A stretch of DNA of 30,076 nt from a virus, in the IMG/VR virus record IMGVR_UViG_3300018906_000007, positions 1 to 30,076 of that record; one strand, 5' to 3'. A model generated the notes under the pieces. It made no database searches. It was given only the letters and a program-made list of their open reading frames with translations, and was not told the origin of the DNA. Below, one piece after another: positions 28,997-30,076 of the stretch. The stretch's first letter is position 1. Each line of letters begins with the position of its first letter. Both the position numbers and the translations under genes were made by a program.

Positions 28997-30076
28997 GGCT
29001 CACTCCCCGGGTGGACGGTGTCCGCGAGCGTCTCCGCAGGCTCCGCGAAGTCGTCCACCGCACTGCTCTCCGGGGAGATCGGGTCGCGGCGGTCGCTCTC
29101 CGGGACTAGGCTCGGGCTGCCCTTGCCCTTCGTGACGATGCCCGTGTCCTCGAGCGCGGTCTTGAAGGTCGGCTTGCCGAGCAGCTTCTCCAGGTCGCCG
29201 ATGCCCTTCGGCTTGCGGACGGTGACCTCGTCCTCGTCGTACCCGAGCCCGGTGAGGATCTTGACGGCCTGGTCGGGATCGGTCACGCCGCGCTTACCGC
29301 CCGACATGACCACCTTCCAGCCGGGCACGGGCTGGCCCTTGCTGTAGACGCGGTCGAGGCAGTAGTCCTGCACCGCCGCAGCCCACTGCAGGATGAAGGG
29401 GATGCGCTCCAGGGCCTCGGCCAGCTCAGCGTCCCCGAGCGTCTCCACCGGAGCGGCGAAGTCACGCGTGGTCGCCCAGTCGAGCTGAGCCCGGCACTGC
29501 CCGCTGGCCGGGCAGAAGCGGCACGCCTTCTCGCTGGGGCCGAACGGCGCGTCCGGGCCGAGCGCGCTCTCCGCGATGGGGAGGAGGCTGTCCCGCCACG
29601 CTCGGAGGTCGGCTGCGGACAGCGTCTCCGAGTCGACGTGGTCGAGACGCGGCTGGAACACGGTACACGTGACCGTCTCCACCGTCCCCAGCAGGTCCCC
29701 GTAGGTGTCGAGCGCGCCGACGGCGTAGAGCCGGGTCTGCGGGTTGCCCTCAGCATCGACCTTGATGCCGAGCCCGTACTTGAAGTCGACGATCTCCAGC
29801 CAGGTCGGGCTGACCATGACCGCGTCGCTGGTGCCCCAGGAGTCCGGGATGCCCGTGGGGAGACGCTGCTCCAACAGGAGCTGAGCCCCGGGGTGCTCTT
29901 CGAGCCGAGCCCGCAGGTACCGGACGTAGGCCGAGGCGTGCTCGGTCATCTCGGCGGGCGCGAGGAGGTCCTCACCAGTGAGACCATCCTCCTCCGAGGT
30001 AGGGACCTCGACGACCGGCGCGGCCTTCGGCTGGCGCTTCGGCTTCTCGACGACCGGCGCGGCAGCCGGGGCAGGG
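28993..30076 (-). CDS. DUF2800-like (Cas4/RecB-type PD-(D/E)XK) nuclease, 5' truncated
   Basis: The frame is open to the right edge; an ATG at 29949 is in frame but has no clear ribosome site, so the gene probably begins outside the window. The visible core shows RLPTGIPDSWGTSDAVMV and LEIVDFKYGLGIKVD, which match the G-(T)-x-D and (E)-x-D-x-K positions of this nuclease family, then NPQTRLYAVGAL. Further on, CRFCPASGQCRAQ is the Cys cluster that in Cas4-like proteins holds an iron-sulphur centre. DUF2800 usually neighbours DUF2815 and polymerase genes, as here, and is thought to serve recombination. Before the core the frame encodes a Pro/Ala/Val-rich linker with a repeated APVVE motif. Confidence 0.78.
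   Translation of the reverse strand, partial: PAPAAAPVVEKPKRQPKAAPVVEVPTSEEDGLTGEDLLAPAEMTEHASAYVRYLRARLEEHPGAQLLLEQRLPTGIPDSWGTSDAVMVSPTWLEIVDFKYGLGIKVDAEGNPQTRLYAVGALDTYGDLLGTVETVTCTVFQPRLDHVDSETLSAADLRAWRDSLLPIAESALGPDAPFGPSEKACRFCPASGQCRAQLDWATTRDFAAPVETLGDAELAEALERIPFILQWAAAVQDYCLDRVYSKGQPVPGWKVVMSGGKRGVTDPDQAVKILTGLGYDEDEVTVRKPKGIGDLEKLLGKPTFKTALEDTGIVTKGKGSPSLVPESDRRDPISPESSAVDDFAEPAETLADTVHPGSEP
30007..30063. repeat. 18-bp direct repeat in the nuclease linker (39-bp period)
   Basis: CTCGACGACCGGCGCGGC occurs at 30007-30024 and 30046-30063. It encodes the repeated AAPVVE part of the Pro/Ala-rich linker on the minus strand. It looks like a simple linker duplication. Confidence 0.8.

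Noticed and set aside
1-30076. tRNA genes, CRISPR arrays, insertion sequences, integrase or attachment site
   Set aside because: None seen. Short gaps do not fold as tRNA by eye, and there are no spaced repeat arrays and no transposase or integrase motifs in the coding regions.

Overview
The window is part of the genome of a tailed double-stranded DNA phage with a contractile (myovirus-type) tail. Three things point to a high-GC Gram-positive, probably actinobacterial, host: the strongly G+C-rich sequence with many GTG starts, the type of cell-wall enzymes present, and the capsid-scaffold and holin families. The order of the morphogenesis genes is Mu/P2-like. Terminase and portal are not here and presumably lie left of position 1. 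I see no integrase, tRNA, CRISPR array or insertion sequence. Almost every gene overlaps its neighbour by 1-11 nt, so both halves read as long, translationally coupled operons.

Left half (1-17591, rightward), virion and lysis. It starts with a 5'-truncated scaffold/protease-like gene that has a convincing internal start. Next come a DUF2190-type head protein, the major capsid protein, a hypothetical head gene, a head-tail adaptor, a Mu gpG-like tail completion protein and a tail terminator-like protein. Then follow a small protein, the sheath, the tube, a tail assembly chaperone pair joined by a probable -1 frameshift, and the tape measure. The baseplate set is a LysM protein, a hub fused to an M15-type peptidase, a small His-rich spike, a gp25-like wedge, a J-like wedge and a P2 gpI-like protein, followed by a fibre. 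The lysis cassette holds a 25-residue acidic peptide, a PGRP-type amidase and four consecutive membrane-protein genes.

Junction (17592-17736). The two convergent operons meet in a structured region: a possible three-way-junction RNA next to a 13-bp hairpin that probably ends the leftward operon.

Right half (17737-30076, leftward), DNA replication and modification. In transcription order: a Cas4-like DUF2800 nuclease (cut by the window edge), a small protein, an HD-domain nucleotidase-like protein, a DUF2815 single-strand-binding-like protein, two terminator-like hairpins, and a promoter. Then come a hypothetical protein, a compact family A DNA polymerase, a small protein, an FkbM-type methyltransferase, a zinc-ribbon protein and a LuxR-type HTH protein. 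Next are a 5-hmdU DNA kinase helical-domain protein, a hypothetical protein, a thymidylate-synthase-like hydroxymethylase fused to a nucleotide-modification domain, an amino acid:DNA transferase-like protein, a C(X)5R phosphatase and a P-loop kinase. A second copy of the promoter module precedes two small proteins, an XRE-like HTH protein and a MazG-like pyrophosphohydrolase.

The most notable feature is the block at about 19.0-24.9 kb. It carries the hallmark genes of thymidine hypermodification: 5-hydroxymethyl-dUMP synthesis, phosphorylation of the base in DNA, and transfer of an amino acid to it. Here the kinase and its helical domain appear to be split into separate genes, and an adjacent phosphatase and a methyltransferase are additions I do not associate with the characterised pathways. 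The family calls rest on motif recognition by eye; the final modified base is unknown.
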